NCBI GenBank assembly: GCA_963819755.1
Contig: CAWFXB010000002.1
Location: forward strand, 1,364,001-1,428,000
DNA: 64,000 nucleotides
Reading direction: 5' to 3'
Source of the DNA: VRUE01 sp963819755
GTDB taxonomy: Bacteria > Actinomycetota > Thermoleophilia > Solirubrobacterales > 70-9
Of this stretch, positions 1 to 8,247 are shown one piece after another (position 1 is the stretch's first letter; every line of letters begins with the position of its first letter). The position numbers and the translations under genes were made by a program. Under the pieces are notes generated by a model that ran no database searches, was not told the DNA's origin, and saw nothing but the letters and a program-made list of their open reading frames with translations.

Positions 1-582
1 GGCGGCTACATGAACGCGGTCGAGGCCAAGAACGGCAGGCTGATCTGGCAGACCGGCTCGCTCGGCCAGGGCTTCGGCACCTCGGGCGCCTTCTACTCGA
101 CCCCCGCCGTCGCCTTCGGCCGCGTCTACGCCGGCAACAACGACACCCGCGTCTACAGCTTCGACCGCCATGACGGCACGATCGCCTGGACCTACTCGAC
201 CGGCGGCTACGTCTACTCAGGCCCGGCCGTCGCCAGCACCAGCCACACCGGTCCCACCGTCTACATCGGCTCCTTCGACGGCAACGTCTACGCGCTCAAC
301 GCAAAGAATGGCGTGCCGCGCTGGATCCGCTCGGCCGGCGGCTCGGTGATCGGCTCGCTGACCGCTGTCGGCGAAATCGTCTACGCCGCCGAGTTCGACG
401 GCACCTCGACCACCGGCTTCACGATGAAGGGCGGCCACCCGGTCTTCCACTACCCGCGCGGCACCTACACCGCGGTCGTCTCCGACGGCCGCCGCATCTA
501 CCTGGTCGGTTACTCGAGCATCACCGCCCTGCAGCCGTTCAAGTACCGGCGTGGGCTGGCGAACCGGATCGTCGCCCGCTGA
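1..582 (+). CDS. PQQ-like beta-propeller protein, C-terminal part
   Basis: The reading frame is open from the first base, so the N-terminus lies outside the window. About 193 residues remain. They contain repeats of the PQQ/outer-membrane-assembly-like propeller type, with phrases such as VYAGNNDTRVYSFD, VYIGSFDGNVYALNAKNG and IYLVGYSSITAL, each being a strand set ending in a conserved 'YALNAKNG..W' turn. Such proteins are usually secreted or lipid-anchored and serve as scaffolds or as quinoprotein-like domains. No catalytic residues can be assigned from this piece. The gene converges on the GH26-like gene, with a hairpin between them. The family call is firm; the function is open. Confidence 0.8.
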   Translation, partial: GGYMNAVEAKNGRLIWQTGSLGQGFGTSGAFYSTPAVAFGRVYAGNNDTRVYSFDRHDGTIAWTYSTGGYVYSGPAVASTSHTGPTVYIGSFDGNVYALNAKNGVPRWIRSAGGSVIGSLTAVGEIVYAAEFDGTSTTGFTMKGGHPVFHYPRGTYTAVVSDGRRIYLVGYSSITALQPFKYRRGLANRIVAR

Positions 583-589
583 CGTGTGC

Positions 590-620
590 TGCATCGAGCC
601 CCAAATGGGGGTCCGATGCA
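590..620. terminator. Bidirectional hairpin between convergent genes
   Basis: TGCATCG at 590-596 pairs perfectly with CGATGCA at 614-620, and an inner CCCC/GGGG pairing closes a short AAAT loop. It lies 8 bases after the stop of the propeller gene and 13 bases before the stop of the convergent gene. There is no clear T-tract, as is common for terminators in high-GC actinobacteria. Confidence 0.6.
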
Positions 621-632
621 GTACGGGTAGGG

Positions 633-1709
633 CTAACGTCTGGGGGCTACGCCACCGGGTGGCGGGGGCGGTGCCTTTGGCGGGAACGGGGCGTAAGAAG
701 GGAAGCGGCCGTTGTGGATCTCGTTGCGCAGTACGCCGAGGCTGAGCGGTGAGCTCTGCAGCCGGTAGGAGCTGGTCGAGCCGAAGTCCTGGTAATAGAT
801 GAGCATCTTGGTGCGGCGGTGGTGGTCGACCCAGGCCATCAGCTTGCGCACGTAGGCGGAGTCGTCACCGGTGTCGACGCTCCACTCGGTGATCGCGAAG
901 GGCTTGTCGGAGTAGCGCCGGTAGAGGCCGTACAGGGCCTTCCAGTCCTGGTTGTCGGCGTAGAAGTCGGTCCCCGCCCAGTCGACCCACTTGGAGCCGG
1001 GGTAGAAGTTGCGCGGCCGGTTCTGCGGCGTGGTCGGCGAGCCGGCCGGCAGCGGGCTCCAGATCACTTCGACCGGCGCCTTGGGCAGGCCGGCGACATC
1101 GCTTTGCAGCGGCGGCAGGCCCGCTTCGTGCAGGCGGGCGTCGATCTGCGCACGCTTGCCGCCACCGTGGACGATCACGTAGATGCGGCGGAAGGCGAGT
1201 TTGTACCAGCGGGTGCTGTGGGCGGCGTCGCGGGGCTTGCCCGCGCAGTCGTAGGCGGCGTAGACGTTGAGGCAGCGGTTGGGCTCGCCCAGCGGCCGGA
1301 TGTAGGCGCGCATCTGCTTCGACCAGAAGAGCTTGTTGAGGCGGATCAGGTAGTCATCGCCGCCGCCGGTGGCGATGCCGCGGGGGGTGATCAGCTCGTG
1401 GCCGTCGCTGTTGTCGGCGGTGGTGATGTGGAGCACCGGCCGCGCCCGCGCCGCCTGCCAGCGTTCGATCGAGTCGGGGAAGTCCGAGCCCCAGGTGCGG
1501 AAGGACTCGATCAGCGCGGGGTGCTTGTGCAGGGCGCTGGAGAACTGGCCGAAGTCGGCGCTGTCGCCGGTGTCGCTGAGCCCGAAGAAGACGTTTTTGC
1601 CACGCGGCACCAGTGAGCCGGCTCCGGCCGGCGCGGCGAAGAGCAGGCAGAGCGCGGCCACGGCGCAGAGCGCGCCGGCCGTCCTCGCCCTGTGCCGAAA
1701 GCGGTTCAT
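633..1709 (-). CDS. Secreted GH26-like glycoside hydrolase
   Basis: 358 residues from an ATG that directly precedes a basic N-terminus and a hydrophobic signal peptide (residues about 10-31, ending APAGAGS). An upstream in-frame extension exists but would bury the signal peptide, so it was rejected. The body resembles the beta-mannanase (GH26, clan GH-A) fold. A Glu sits in the motif RPLGEPN (E142), fitting the acid/base, and a second Glu is in FAITEWSV (E275), fitting the nucleophile. Family members hydrolyse mannans or mixed-linkage glucans outside the cell. The C-terminus ends in a proline-rich tail (about six Pro, then GGVAPRR). The substrate is not predictable from sequence alone. Confidence 0.72.
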   Translation of the reverse strand: MNRFRHRARTAGALCAVAALCLLFAAPAGAGSLVPRGKNVFFGLSDTGDSADFGQFSSALHKHPALIESFRTWGSDFPDSIERWQAARARPVLHITTADNSDGHELITPRGIATGGGDDYLIRLNKLFWSKQMRAYIRPLGEPNRCLNVYAAYDCAGKPRDAAHSTRWYKLAFRRIYVIVHGGGKRAQIDARLHEAGLPPLQSDVAGLPKAPVEVIWSPLPAGSPTTPQNRPRNFYPGSKWVDWAGTDFYADNQDWKALYGLYRRYSDKPFAITEWSVDTGDDSAYVRKLMAWVDHHRRTKMLIYYQDFGSTSSYRLQSSPLSLGVLRNEIHNGRFPSYAPFPPKAPPPPPGGVAPRR

Positions 1710-1811
1710 CGATCGAGCCGGACATAGTGGCAAGCGGTGGCTCCCGGCCGTGAAATTCGCCTGCCGCTTTACTTCAGGGTGACGAAGACCACGAGCCGGA
1801 GGACGATTCTG

Positions 1812-2048
1812 ATGCCGCTTGACCAGAGCAAAGTGGGGCAGCACATCGCATCGCAGATGGAAGCGATCGAAGCCGACTACGGGGACGACTGCGAGATCGG
1901 CGACATCTGCACGATCGTCGAGATCAGGGGACCCCACGGCTCCCACGTGCGGATGCGAAGCACCGCCTCCTCACCGCACTCGACCCTCGGTCTGCTCAAG
2001 CTCGCCGAACAGGTCGCGCTGGCCAACTTCGGCAGGGACGACGTCTAG
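1812..2048 (+). CDS. Small hypothetical protein (78 aa)
   Basis: Start chosen at the ATG preceded by GGAGG nine bases upstream; the frame is open further upstream but no other start has a ribosome site. The 78-residue acidic product (MPLDQSKVGQHIASQM...) has no signal peptide or membrane segment. The middle (CEIGDICTIVEIRG) looks like an extended beta-strand pair, and the C-terminus is helical. The family is not recognised. It is followed by a strong hairpin terminator and faces the secreted protein gene on the other strand. That it is a gene is supported by the ribosome site, high-GC codon use and the terminator. Confidence 0.65.
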   Translation: MPLDQSKVGQHIASQMEAIEADYGDDCEIGDICTIVEIRGPHGSHVRMRSTASSPHSTLGLLKLAEQVALANFGRDDV

Positions 2049-2056
2049 AAGACCGC

Positions 2057-2081
2057 GGGGCCGGGCGCAGCGCCCGGCCCC
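2057..2081. terminator. Strong GC-rich terminator hairpin
   Basis: GGGGCCGGGCG (2057-2067) pairs perfectly with CGCCCGGCCCC (2071-2081) around a CAG loop. It starts 8 bases after the stop of the 78-residue gene and lies between convergent genes. Confidence 0.75.
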
Positions 2082-2126
2082 AGTCCTGCTTCCCACTGTG
2101 CAACTCAACGTCGCTATCGCGAGGAG

Positions 2127-2774
2127 CTATTTCCAGGTGAGCGTCGCTTCGTTTTTGGGGTTTTTTTCTTCAACCCCTTTGAGTGTGATTTTGCCCGCGT
2201 AGGTTCCGCCTTCGAACGTCCCGGATCCGCACGTGCCTGTCAGCGTGTATTTCATGCCCGCCATTGTCTCCGCGATGTCGAGGTCTTTCCCGTTGGCTTT
2301 GTAGGTCGTTCCGTTCGTCGGTGTCTGCGCCGGTATGTCGATGCATTCGCGCCATTTGCCGCCTTCTTCGAACTGAAGGTCGATCGCATCGCCCGGGGAG
2401 GTGCATTCGATGTGCATCGGAGCGTGGTTTTTACCGGCCGGTATCGAGGATGTGAACACGTAGTAGCAGCTTGTCATCAGGACCTGGGCCCTCTCCATTT
2501 TGGTTTTCAGTTCGCATTCGCTGTAGGTCGGGACCACTTTGATTTCGCTCGCGGTTTTTTTCATCCCGTTCGTCTGGAACGAGATTTTTTTGCATTCGAG
2601 GATGCCGGCGACCGTTTCGAAGTCCTCGCCGGCGACCGAGGTCCCCGTGAGTGTCGTCGGTTCGACCGTGGAGTTGAACAGCTCGCCTACCGCGAAGGCC
2701 TGCGGAACGGCCACCGCGCTCACCGCGAACGTCGCGAGGAGCACGAGGCTGAATATCTCGAGCTTGCGCTTCAT
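2127..2774 (-). CDS. Secreted hypothetical protein
   Basis: 215 residues from an ATG with a GGAAGG ribosome site just upstream. A classical signal peptide (MKRKLEIFSLVLLATFAVSA, ending VPQAFA) is followed by a Thr/Gly-rich, probably all-beta domain. Several cysteines (GILECKK, SECELK, TSCYY, IECTS, RECID, GTCGSG) could form disulfides. No catalytic motif is visible and the family is not recognised. The gene uses more T/A-ending codons (TTT, AAA, GTT) than its neighbours, which could reflect recent transfer. It is read in the same direction as recQ, behind an AT-rich regulatory stretch. Confidence 0.7.
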   Translation of the reverse strand: MKRKLEIFSLVLLATFAVSAVAVPQAFAVGELFNSTVEPTTLTGTSVAGEDFETVAGILECKKISFQTNGMKKTASEIKVVPTYSECELKTKMERAQVLMTSCYYVFTSSIPAGKNHAPMHIECTSPGDAIDLQFEEGGKWRECIDIPAQTPTNGTTYKANGKDLDIAETMAGMKYTLTGTCGSGTFEGGTYAGKITLKGVEEKNPKNEATLTWK

Positions 2775-2846
2775 CTTGCTTCCTTCCTGTGGGGTTGATC
2801 GCCCGCCACGCATCGCGCGCGGACCGTGTCCTTGCAGGAGGCAGTT

Positions 2847-2879
2847 TGATTAACAAAGACTTAATAGTCAAGTTAATCA
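2847..2879 (-). promoter_or_regulatory. AT-rich nested palindrome upstream of the secreted protein gene
   Basis: TGATTAA (2847-2853) and TTAATCA (2873-2879) form a perfect outer inverted repeat. GACT (2858-2861) and AGTC (2866-2869) form an inner one about nearly the same centre. The right arm includes the recQ stop codon. The stretch is very AT-rich in this GC-rich window and contains TTGACT/TTGATT-like -35 sequences on the minus strand, so it is a plausible promoter-operator for the gene starting at 2774. Confidence 0.45.
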
Positions 2880-4442
2880 ATGTAATGAAGCGGTGACGAT
2901 CTCCAGTACTTCGGGGGCGTACTTGGCGACGAAGCTGGGGCCGACGCCGCGGATCGCGAGCAGGGCGTCGTCGTCGGCCGGACGGGTCACCGCTATTGCT
3001 TCCAGGGTTGAGTTGTGGGCGACCGTGAAGGCCGGCTTGCCGTCGGCGGCCTGTAGGCGCCAGGCCTTCAGCTGCTCGAAGAGGGGAGCGTCGGCGGCGG
3101 AGAAGTCGATCGGTGGGGCCGCGGTCTTCTTGGCGCTCGGCTTGCGGCGGATCGCGATCGTCTCGGAGTCGGGTAGCCAGCCCCGCGGGTCGCAGACGTC
3201 GCAGCAGCGCTCCAGCGGCTGGCCGGCCTGGCTGTCGCCGAAGTGGTCGAGCACGCTGCGCCGCCGGCAGCGCTCGGAGTAGATGAAGGATTTGATCGTC
3301 TGGTAGTCGCGCCAGCCGCGCTCGTGGGCGATCGCCAGGTCGGGATTGCCGGCGCGCTGTTGGTTGAAGCGGACCAGGCGGCCGAGGTCGGCCTTCATCG
3401 CCAGGAGCACGGCCTTCGCAGGCAGCCCGTCGCGCCCCCCGCGCCCGGCCTCCTGGTAGTAGGCCTCGAGGCTGGTCGGGATCGCCATGTGCCAGACCGA
3501 GCGGACGTCGGCCTTGTCCACTCCCATGCCGAAGGCGTTGGTGGCGACGATCACCTCTACCTCGCCGCTCATGAAGCGGGCCTGGGTGCCGCTGCGGTCC
3601 TCGGCCTCCATGCCGGCGTGGTAGCGGAGCGCCCGCAGCCCGGCTTCGCGCAACGCCGCCGCCACGTCGTCGGTGTCGCGGCGGGTGCCGCAGTAGACGA
3701 TCGCCGGGCGGTTGGCCGGGTCGTCCAGGCCAGCTTCGAGCAGCGCCATCCGCCGCGCCTTGGAGCCCGTGCCTTCGAGTCGGACGACGTCGAAGGAGAG
3801 GTTGGGCCGGTCGAAGCCGGAGCGGACCTCGAGCGGCTCGCGCATCTCGAAGCGCGCGGCGATCTCGCGCGCCACCGCCTCGGTTGCCGTTGCGGTGCAG
3901 GCCATCACGGTCGGGCGTCCGAGGCGCTGGGCGATCTCGGGCAGCCGCAGGTAGTCGGGGCGGAAGTCATGTCCCCACTCCGATACGCAGTGCGCCTCGT
4001 CAACCGCGAGCAGGTCGATACGGCGCTGTTCGATCGCACCCAGGAAGACGTTGGAGCCGAAGCGCTCCGGCGAGCAGTAGACGATCCGCGCCTCGCCGCT
4101 GCGGACCTGGGCCAGGGCCTCGCGGGCTCTTTCTTCGCTCATCCCCGATGAGATCATCGCCACCGGGTGCCCGGCCGCGGTGAGGCGCTTCCACTGGTCG
4201 TTCATCAGCGCAATCAGCGGGCTGACCACGATCGTCAGGTCCTCGGTGGCCAGCCCGGGCAGCTGGTAACAGAGGCTCTTGCCACCGCCGGTGGGCATCA
4301 CGATCAGGGAGTCCCGCCCATCGAGCGCTGCCTCAACCGCCTCCTTCTGTCCCGGCCGCCACGAGGTAAAGCCAAGCTTCCCCAGCAGCTCATCGGCGCG
4401 ATCAGGCGCCGCAGCGGTCATCAATTCAGCCTGCCCATCCAC
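2877..4442 (-). CDS. recQ: RecQ-family ATP-dependent DNA helicase
   Basis: 521 residues, GTG start; an ATG seven codons later is an alternative. RecQ unwinds DNA 3'-5' in recombination and fork repair. Walker A is TGGGKS (residues 51-56), the DEAH box is at 148-151 in LLAVDEAHCVSEWGHDFRP (the RecQ aromatic loop), and motif VI is YYQEAGRGGRDG. A zinc-binding segment follows (CRRRSVLDHF...RCCDVCDP), and an HRDC domain ends the protein (from about residue 450, with AIRGVGPSFVAKY). Only some 50 residues separate the zinc module from HRDC, which leaves no room for the winged-helix RQC domain, so this is a short RecQ architecture. It is divergent from the small basic-protein pair. Confidence 0.9.
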   Translation of the reverse strand: MDGQAELMTAAAPDRADELLGKLGFTSWRPGQKEAVEAALDGRDSLIVMPTGGGKSLCYQLPGLATEDLTIVVSPLIALMNDQWKRLTAAGHPVAMISSGMSEERAREALAQVRSGEARIVYCSPERFGSNVFLGAIEQRRIDLLAVDEAHCVSEWGHDFRPDYLRLPEIAQRLGRPTVMACTATATEAVAREIAARFEMREPLEVRSGFDRPNLSFDVVRLEGTGSKARRMALLEAGLDDPANRPAIVYCGTRRDTDDVAAALREAGLRALRYHAGMEAEDRSGTQARFMSGEVEVIVATNAFGMGVDKADVRSVWHMAIPTSLEAYYQEAGRGGRDGLPAKAVLLAMKADLGRLVRFNQQRAGNPDLAIAHERGWRDYQTIKSFIYSERCRRRSVLDHFGDSQAGQPLERCCDVCDPRGWLPDSETIAIRRKPSAKKTAAPPIDFSAADAPLFEQLKAWRLQAADGKPAFTVAHNSTLEAIAVTRPADDDALLAIRGVGPSFVAKYAPEVLEIVTASLH

Positions 4443-4552
4443 GCATCCAGGCTATGCGCTCCTCCGGCGGGTGGCGCAGGAAAAGAGCGCAAATTGGTTT
4501 CGATCCCCACACGGCGGGAATTGGAAGAGTCCGTCTATGTAAAGGAGGAGCG

Positions 4553-4828
4553 ATGTCCACCGTTGCAGTCATCGCCATAGTCATTGGCGCCCTGATCGTT
4601 CTTGCGATCGTGGTTTCGGCTGCCCGCCGTGCTCGCAGCCGCCGGCAGTTCGCGGAGGTGCAGGGTGAGGCGCAGCATCAGGACGTGCGCCACCACCGCG
4701 AGAAGGCGGAGGACAGCCGCACGGAGGCGGCGATCGCCGAGGAGCGGGCGGAGCGGGCGAAGGTCGAGGCGGAACTCAACGAGGAGCGCGCCGACCAGCG
4801 TGAGCGGGAGCTTGGCAGGAACGACTAG
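4553..4828 (+). CDS. Small membrane-anchored coiled-coil protein
   Basis: 91 residues, starting at an ATG with a near-perfect ribosome site (AAAGGAGGAGCG). One N-terminal transmembrane helix (VAVIAIVIGALIVLAIVVSA) is followed by a highly charged helix rich in Glu, Arg and Ala with heptad-like spacing, likely a cytoplasmic coiled coil. No enzyme motif is present. It is followed nine bases later by a Lys/Ser-rich protein with its own ribosome site, so the two are probably one operon. Such pairs may act in envelope or nucleoid organisation; that is a guess. Confidence 0.7.
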   Translation: MSTVAVIAIVIGALIVLAIVVSAARRARSRRQFAEVQGEAQHQDVRHHREKAEDSRTEAAIAEERAERAKVEAELNEERADQRERELGRND

Positions 4829-4837
4829 GAGGGACCC

Positions 4838-5236
4838 ATGGCTCAGACCAAATCCAAAGCCAAACCGAAAGCCTCACCCAAACGAAGATCGGCGAGCTCA
4901 CGGAAGTCGAGTTCTTCGCGGAAAGGGGCGAACTCCTCCAAATCAACCCCCACCGCAACGGCGACCCACGCGGCGGGCAAGGCCACGACTGCTGTTGGCC
5001 ACGCGGCGGACAAGGCAAAGATCCCGCTGGTTGCCAGCGGCGCCGCGCTCGCGGGGGTGGCCGGTGGAGCGATGCTCGGCGCCCGGCAGGCGCGACGCAA
5101 GAAGAGCACCGCGGTTCGACTGGGCGAGTTCGCGCTGCAGATGCAGCAAGCCCGTCAGCCCGCCAATGGCAGCAAACGCCGCTCACCGGTGGAGGTCGTC
5201 CTGGAGGGACTGACCACCCGGCGCCCCCGCAGCTAA
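4838..5236 (+). CDS. Lys/Ser/Ala-rich basic protein with Ala/Gly hydrophobic segment
   Basis: 132 residues, ATG with AGGAGGG just upstream. The first 45 residues are low-complexity Lys/Ser/Arg/Pro/Thr, like histone-H1-type tails. An Ala/Gly-rich hydrophobic stretch (IPLVASGAALAGVAGGAMLGA) follows, then a basic C-terminus. It could bind nucleic acid through the basic tail while attached to the membrane by the short hydrophobic segment, or act as a cell-wall or DNA-compacting protein. No family is recognised. It is co-directional with the coiled-coil membrane protein. Confidence 0.65.
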   Translation: MAQTKSKAKPKASPKRRSASSRKSSSSRKGANSSKSTPTATATHAAGKATTAVGHAADKAKIPLVASGAALAGVAGGAMLGARQARRKKSTAVRLGEFALQMQQARQPANGSKRRSPVEVVLEGLTTRRPRS

Positions 5237-5300
5237 GCCCAAAACACGTGCCGGTCAGACGCGTCAGCTCCAGGCGCGTCTCCGGCGGGGCGCCCCTCCT

Positions 5301-5342
5301 CCCGTGACGGGACCCGCCGCTGAGAGCGTGGTCCCTCACGGG
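5301..5342. terminator. Hairpin between convergent genes
   Basis: CCCGTGACGGGACC (5301-5314) pairs with GGTCCCTCACGGG (5330-5342) with one bulged base and a 15-base loop. It lies between the end of the basic-protein gene and the end of the EfeO-like remnant on the other strand. Confidence 0.45.
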
Positions 5343-5346
5343 TGAC

Positions 5347-5697
5347 CTACCCCCTGACGATCTGCGCCGGCACTTCCGACAGCAGCTCGGCCAGCGCGTC
5401 GATCTGCTGCGCCAGGGCTTCGATTTCCTTCGCCAAATTGGGGTCCTTCTTGGCGATCAACGGCTCGACCGCTTCGAGGGCGGCCTGGGAGCCTTCGACG
5501 TTGGCCTCGAAGTCGACCAGGTCGATGTGCGAGTAGCGCTCCTCCCTCGCCGGTGATCTTCGAGGCCGAGACCTCGCCGAGCAGCTCGCTTGCACCGTTG
5601 GCGATCTGCACCGCTGCAGTTCGACGTTCTTCACTTTCTGCTGGAGTTCCACGACGTTGGCGAGCAGCCGCTTGGCGACCGGAGTCATCCCCGCCAC
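5347..5697 (-). pseudogene. EfeO/imelysin-like fragment, frameshifted
   Basis: The 3' part encodes RYSHIDLVDFEANVEGSQAALE, which matches the conserved C-terminal region of EfeO-type (M75/imelysin-like) iron-uptake lipoproteins. The 5' part (MTPVAKRLLANVVELQQKVKN) fits the helix before it. The linking segment (QIANGASELLGEV, SASKITGE) is found only in another frame, so two nearly compensating indels lie near 5545 and 5612. The N-terminal two thirds of EfeO is absent, because zwf ends just upstream, and the C-terminus looks shortened. This is a remnant or a heavily reduced copy, with no efeU or efeB nearby. Confidence 0.6.
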
Positions 5698-5708
5698 GGA
5701 GGTCGGAT

Positions 5709-7109
5709 TTAGGTCTTCTCAGGGAGCCAGGGCTCGTACCACTGGCTGAGGCCGCGAGTGAGCTTGTCGGCCTCCTTGGGCCCCCAGGTCCCAGGTGCGT
5801 ACGGGTGGACCGGTCCCGGTTCATCGAGCAGCGGCTCGACGATCCGCCAGGTCTCCTCGACGGTGTCCTGGCGGGTGAAGAGCTGGTAGCGGCCGGCGAG
5901 GGCGTCGCCGAGCAGGCGCTCGTAGGGCTCCGGCTCCTCGCCGGGGACCTTTTCGAACAGGACCTGGAGGTCGGCAGGCTCAAAGGCCTCCTCCCCCGCC
6001 CGCTTGGCGAAGAGGCGGATGCGGGCGCCGGGGGTGGGCTCGATCCGCACCGTCAGCTGGTTCGGATCGGGTTTCCCCGCGCCCATGCCGAGGCGCGGCG
6101 GGCGCTTGAAGGTGACCGTCACCTCGCTCGCCTTGGCCGGCATGCACTTGCCGGCGCGGATGAAGAAGGGGACGCCGCTCCAACGCCAGTTGTCTACCTC
6201 CAGCTCGACCGCGGCAAAGGTCTCGGTGGTCGAGTCGGCCGCTACGTCCTTGACGTCGCGGAAGCCCTCGTACTGGCCGCGCACGTAGCGTTTCGGGTCG
6301 GCGGTCCGGGTCGCTTTGAAGAATTCCAGCTTCTTGTCGCGGATCGAGTCGTGGTGGTTGCCGGTCGGCGGCCCCATCCCGACCAGCGCCAGGACCTGCA
6401 GGGCGTGGTTCTGGATCACGTCGCGCATCGCCCCGACGGCGTCGTAGAAGCGGCCGCGATCGTCGACGCCGAAGTTCTCGGCGATCGTCATCTGCACGTG
6501 CGCGACGTGCTCGCGGTTCCAGACCGGCTCCAGCAGCGAGTTGGAGAAGCGCAGGTAGGTGATGTCCATCACCGGCTCCTTGCCGAGGTAATGGTCGATG
6601 CGCAGGATCTGGTCCTCCCTCAGCACCTTGCACAGTTCGGCGTTGAGTGCCCGCGCCGATTCGAGGTCGTGGCCGAAGGGCTTCTCGATCACCACCCGCG
6701 CATTCTCGGTCAGCCCGGCCTCGCCCAGGCCGTGAACCACCGTGGCGAAGAGCGCCGGCGGGATCTCAAGGTAGAAGACCGGGCACTTGGCTTCGCCGAT
6801 CGCCTTGCCGACGCGCTCGAAGGTGGCGGCATCGGCGTAGTCGCCCTGGATGTAGGTGAGGCGGGCGGCGAGGCGCTTGAAGACGTCCTCGTCGGGGCTG
6901 CTGACGGTGGCGCCGATCGCGTCGTGGGCGTGCCGGCGCAGCTTCTCGTCGTTCCAATCGTCGATCGCGACGCCGGCGATCGGGCAGTCGAGCTTGCCGC
7001 GGGCCTCCAACCGGTAGAGCGCCCGGAAGGTCATTTTCTTCGCCAGGTCGCCGCTGATCCCGAAGATCGTCAGCACGTCGGCCGCGGCGCCGTCCTTCGG
7101 TTTCGCCAT
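5709..7109 (-). CDS. zwf: Glucose-6-phosphate 1-dehydrogenase
   Basis: 466 residues from the ATG giving MAKPKDG; a longer upstream frame lacks a family-like N-terminus. The enzyme oxidises glucose-6-phosphate to 6-phosphogluconolactone with NAD(P)+, the entry to the oxidative pentose phosphate pathway. The dinucleotide motif GISGDLA is at residues 17-23, the substrate/catalytic motif RIDHYLGKEPV is at about 170-180 and EKPFGHDL precedes it. Length is close to the usual 480-510. It is divergent from gnd-pgl, 101 bases apart, so the three oxidative-branch enzymes are adjacent. No opcA, the usual actinobacterial partner, is visible nearby. Confidence 0.95.
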   Translation of the reverse strand: MAKPKDGAAADVLTIFGISGDLAKKMTFRALYRLEARGKLDCPIAGVAIDDWNDEKLRRHAHDAIGATVSSPDEDVFKRLAARLTYIQGDYADAATFERVGKAIGEAKCPVFYLEIPPALFATVVHGLGEAGLTENARVVIEKPFGHDLESARALNAELCKVLREDQILRIDHYLGKEPVMDITYLRFSNSLLEPVWNREHVAHVQMTIAENFGVDDRGRFYDAVGAMRDVIQNHALQVLALVGMGPPTGNHHDSIRDKKLEFFKATRTADPKRYVRGQYEGFRDVKDVAADSTTETFAAVELEVDNWRWSGVPFFIRAGKCMPAKASEVTVTFKRPPRLGMGAGKPDPNQLTVRIEPTPGARIRLFAKRAGEEAFEPADLQVLFEKVPGEEPEPYERLLGDALAGRYQLFTRQDTVEETWRIVEPLLDEPGPVHPYAPGTWGPKEADKLTRGLSQWYEPWLPEKT

Positions 7110-7210
7110 CGCCCGCCAGGCTATCCAAGTCGATAGCCGGGGGCGCCGCTTGAGTCGCGTAGGGTAGGCCTGAGGAAGCAAGACCGGATCGAGGATGGGA
7201 GGAGCTGCTG

Positions 7211-8227
7211 ATGGAGCTGGGAATCGTCGGACTCGGCCGGATGGGGGCGAACATGGCCCGCCGCCTGATGCGCGACGGCCATCGCATCGTCGCCTACGAC
7301 GTCAACGCCGACGCGGTCTCCGCGCTGGCCGGCGATGGCGCCGACGGCGCCGGCTCGTTGCAGGAGCTGGCCTCGAAGCTGAGCGCGCCGCGCGCCGTCT
7401 GGGTGATGGTCCCCTCGGGCGAGATCACCGAGAAGACGGTCGAGGACGTCGCCGCGGCGCTGGAGCCGGGCGACGCGATCGTCGACGGCGGCAACTCCTA
7501 CTACCGCGACGACATCCGCCGCGCCGAGATGCTGCGTGAAAAAGGCCTCGACTTCGTCGACTGCGGCACCAGCGGCGGCGTCTTCGGCTTGGAGCGCGGC
7601 TACTGCTTGATGATCGGCGGGCCGGACGGAGCGGTCGATCGACTCGACCCGATCTTCGCCAGCCTCGCCCCCGGCGTGGAGTCGGCCGAGCGCACTCCGG
7701 GGCGCAGCGGCGATGTCTCTCCGGCCGAGAACGGTTACCTGCACTGCGGTCCGAACGGTGCCGGGCACTTCGTGAAGATGGTCCACAACGGGATCGAGTA
7801 CGGGATCATGGGCGCCTACGCCGAGGGTCTCAACATCCTCAAGAACGCCAACGCCGGCAAGGTGCAGCGCGAGGCGGACGCGGAGACGGCGCCGATGGAG
7901 CAGCCCGAGTACTACCAGTACGACCTCGACCTGCCCGAGGTCGCCGAGGTGTGGCGGCGGGGCAGCGTTATCGGCTCCTGGCTGCTCGATCTGACCGCGG
8001 CATCGATGCAGGAATCCCCCGATCTCTCCGACTTCGCCGGCCGCGTCTCGGATTCCGGCGAGGGTCGCTGGACCTCGATCGCGGCGATCGACGAGGGCGT
8101 GCCCGCGCCGGTGCTGACTGCGGCGCTGTACGAGCGCTTCTTCTCGCGCGGGCTCGACGACTTCGGCGACAAAGTGCTCTCCGCCATGCGCAAACAGTTC
8201 GGCGGCCACGACGAGAAGGCTTCCTGA
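7211..8227 (+). CDS. gnd: 6-phosphogluconate dehydrogenase, short form
   Basis: 338 residues, ATG preceded by GGGAGGAG. It oxidatively decarboxylates 6-phosphogluconate to ribulose-5-phosphate. The Rossmann motif is GIVGLGRMGANMARR at the N-terminus, and the substrate motifs are DGGNSYYRDD and CGTSGGVFG. The catalytic Lys is in HFVKMVHNGIEYG. At about 330 residues it belongs to the short (GntZ/YqeC-like) class, which lacks the C-terminal domain of the 470-residue form and is often NAD-linked. It heads an operon with pgl and an enoyl-CoA hydratase gene. Confidence 0.93.
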   Translation: MELGIVGLGRMGANMARRLMRDGHRIVAYDVNADAVSALAGDGADGAGSLQELASKLSAPRAVWVMVPSGEITEKTVEDVAAALEPGDAIVDGGNSYYRDDIRRAEMLREKGLDFVDCGTSGGVFGLERGYCLMIGGPDGAVDRLDPIFASLAPGVESAERTPGRSGDVSPAENGYLHCGPNGAGHFVKMVHNGIEYGIMGAYAEGLNILKNANAGKVQREADAETAPMEQPEYYQYDLDLPEVAEVWRRGSVIGSWLLDLTAASMQESPDLSDFAGRVSDSGEGRWTSIAAIDEGVPAPVLTAALYERFFSRGLDDFGDKVLSAMRKQFGGHDEKAS

Positions 8228-8247
8228 TTCCCGCAAACGGGTAGGCG

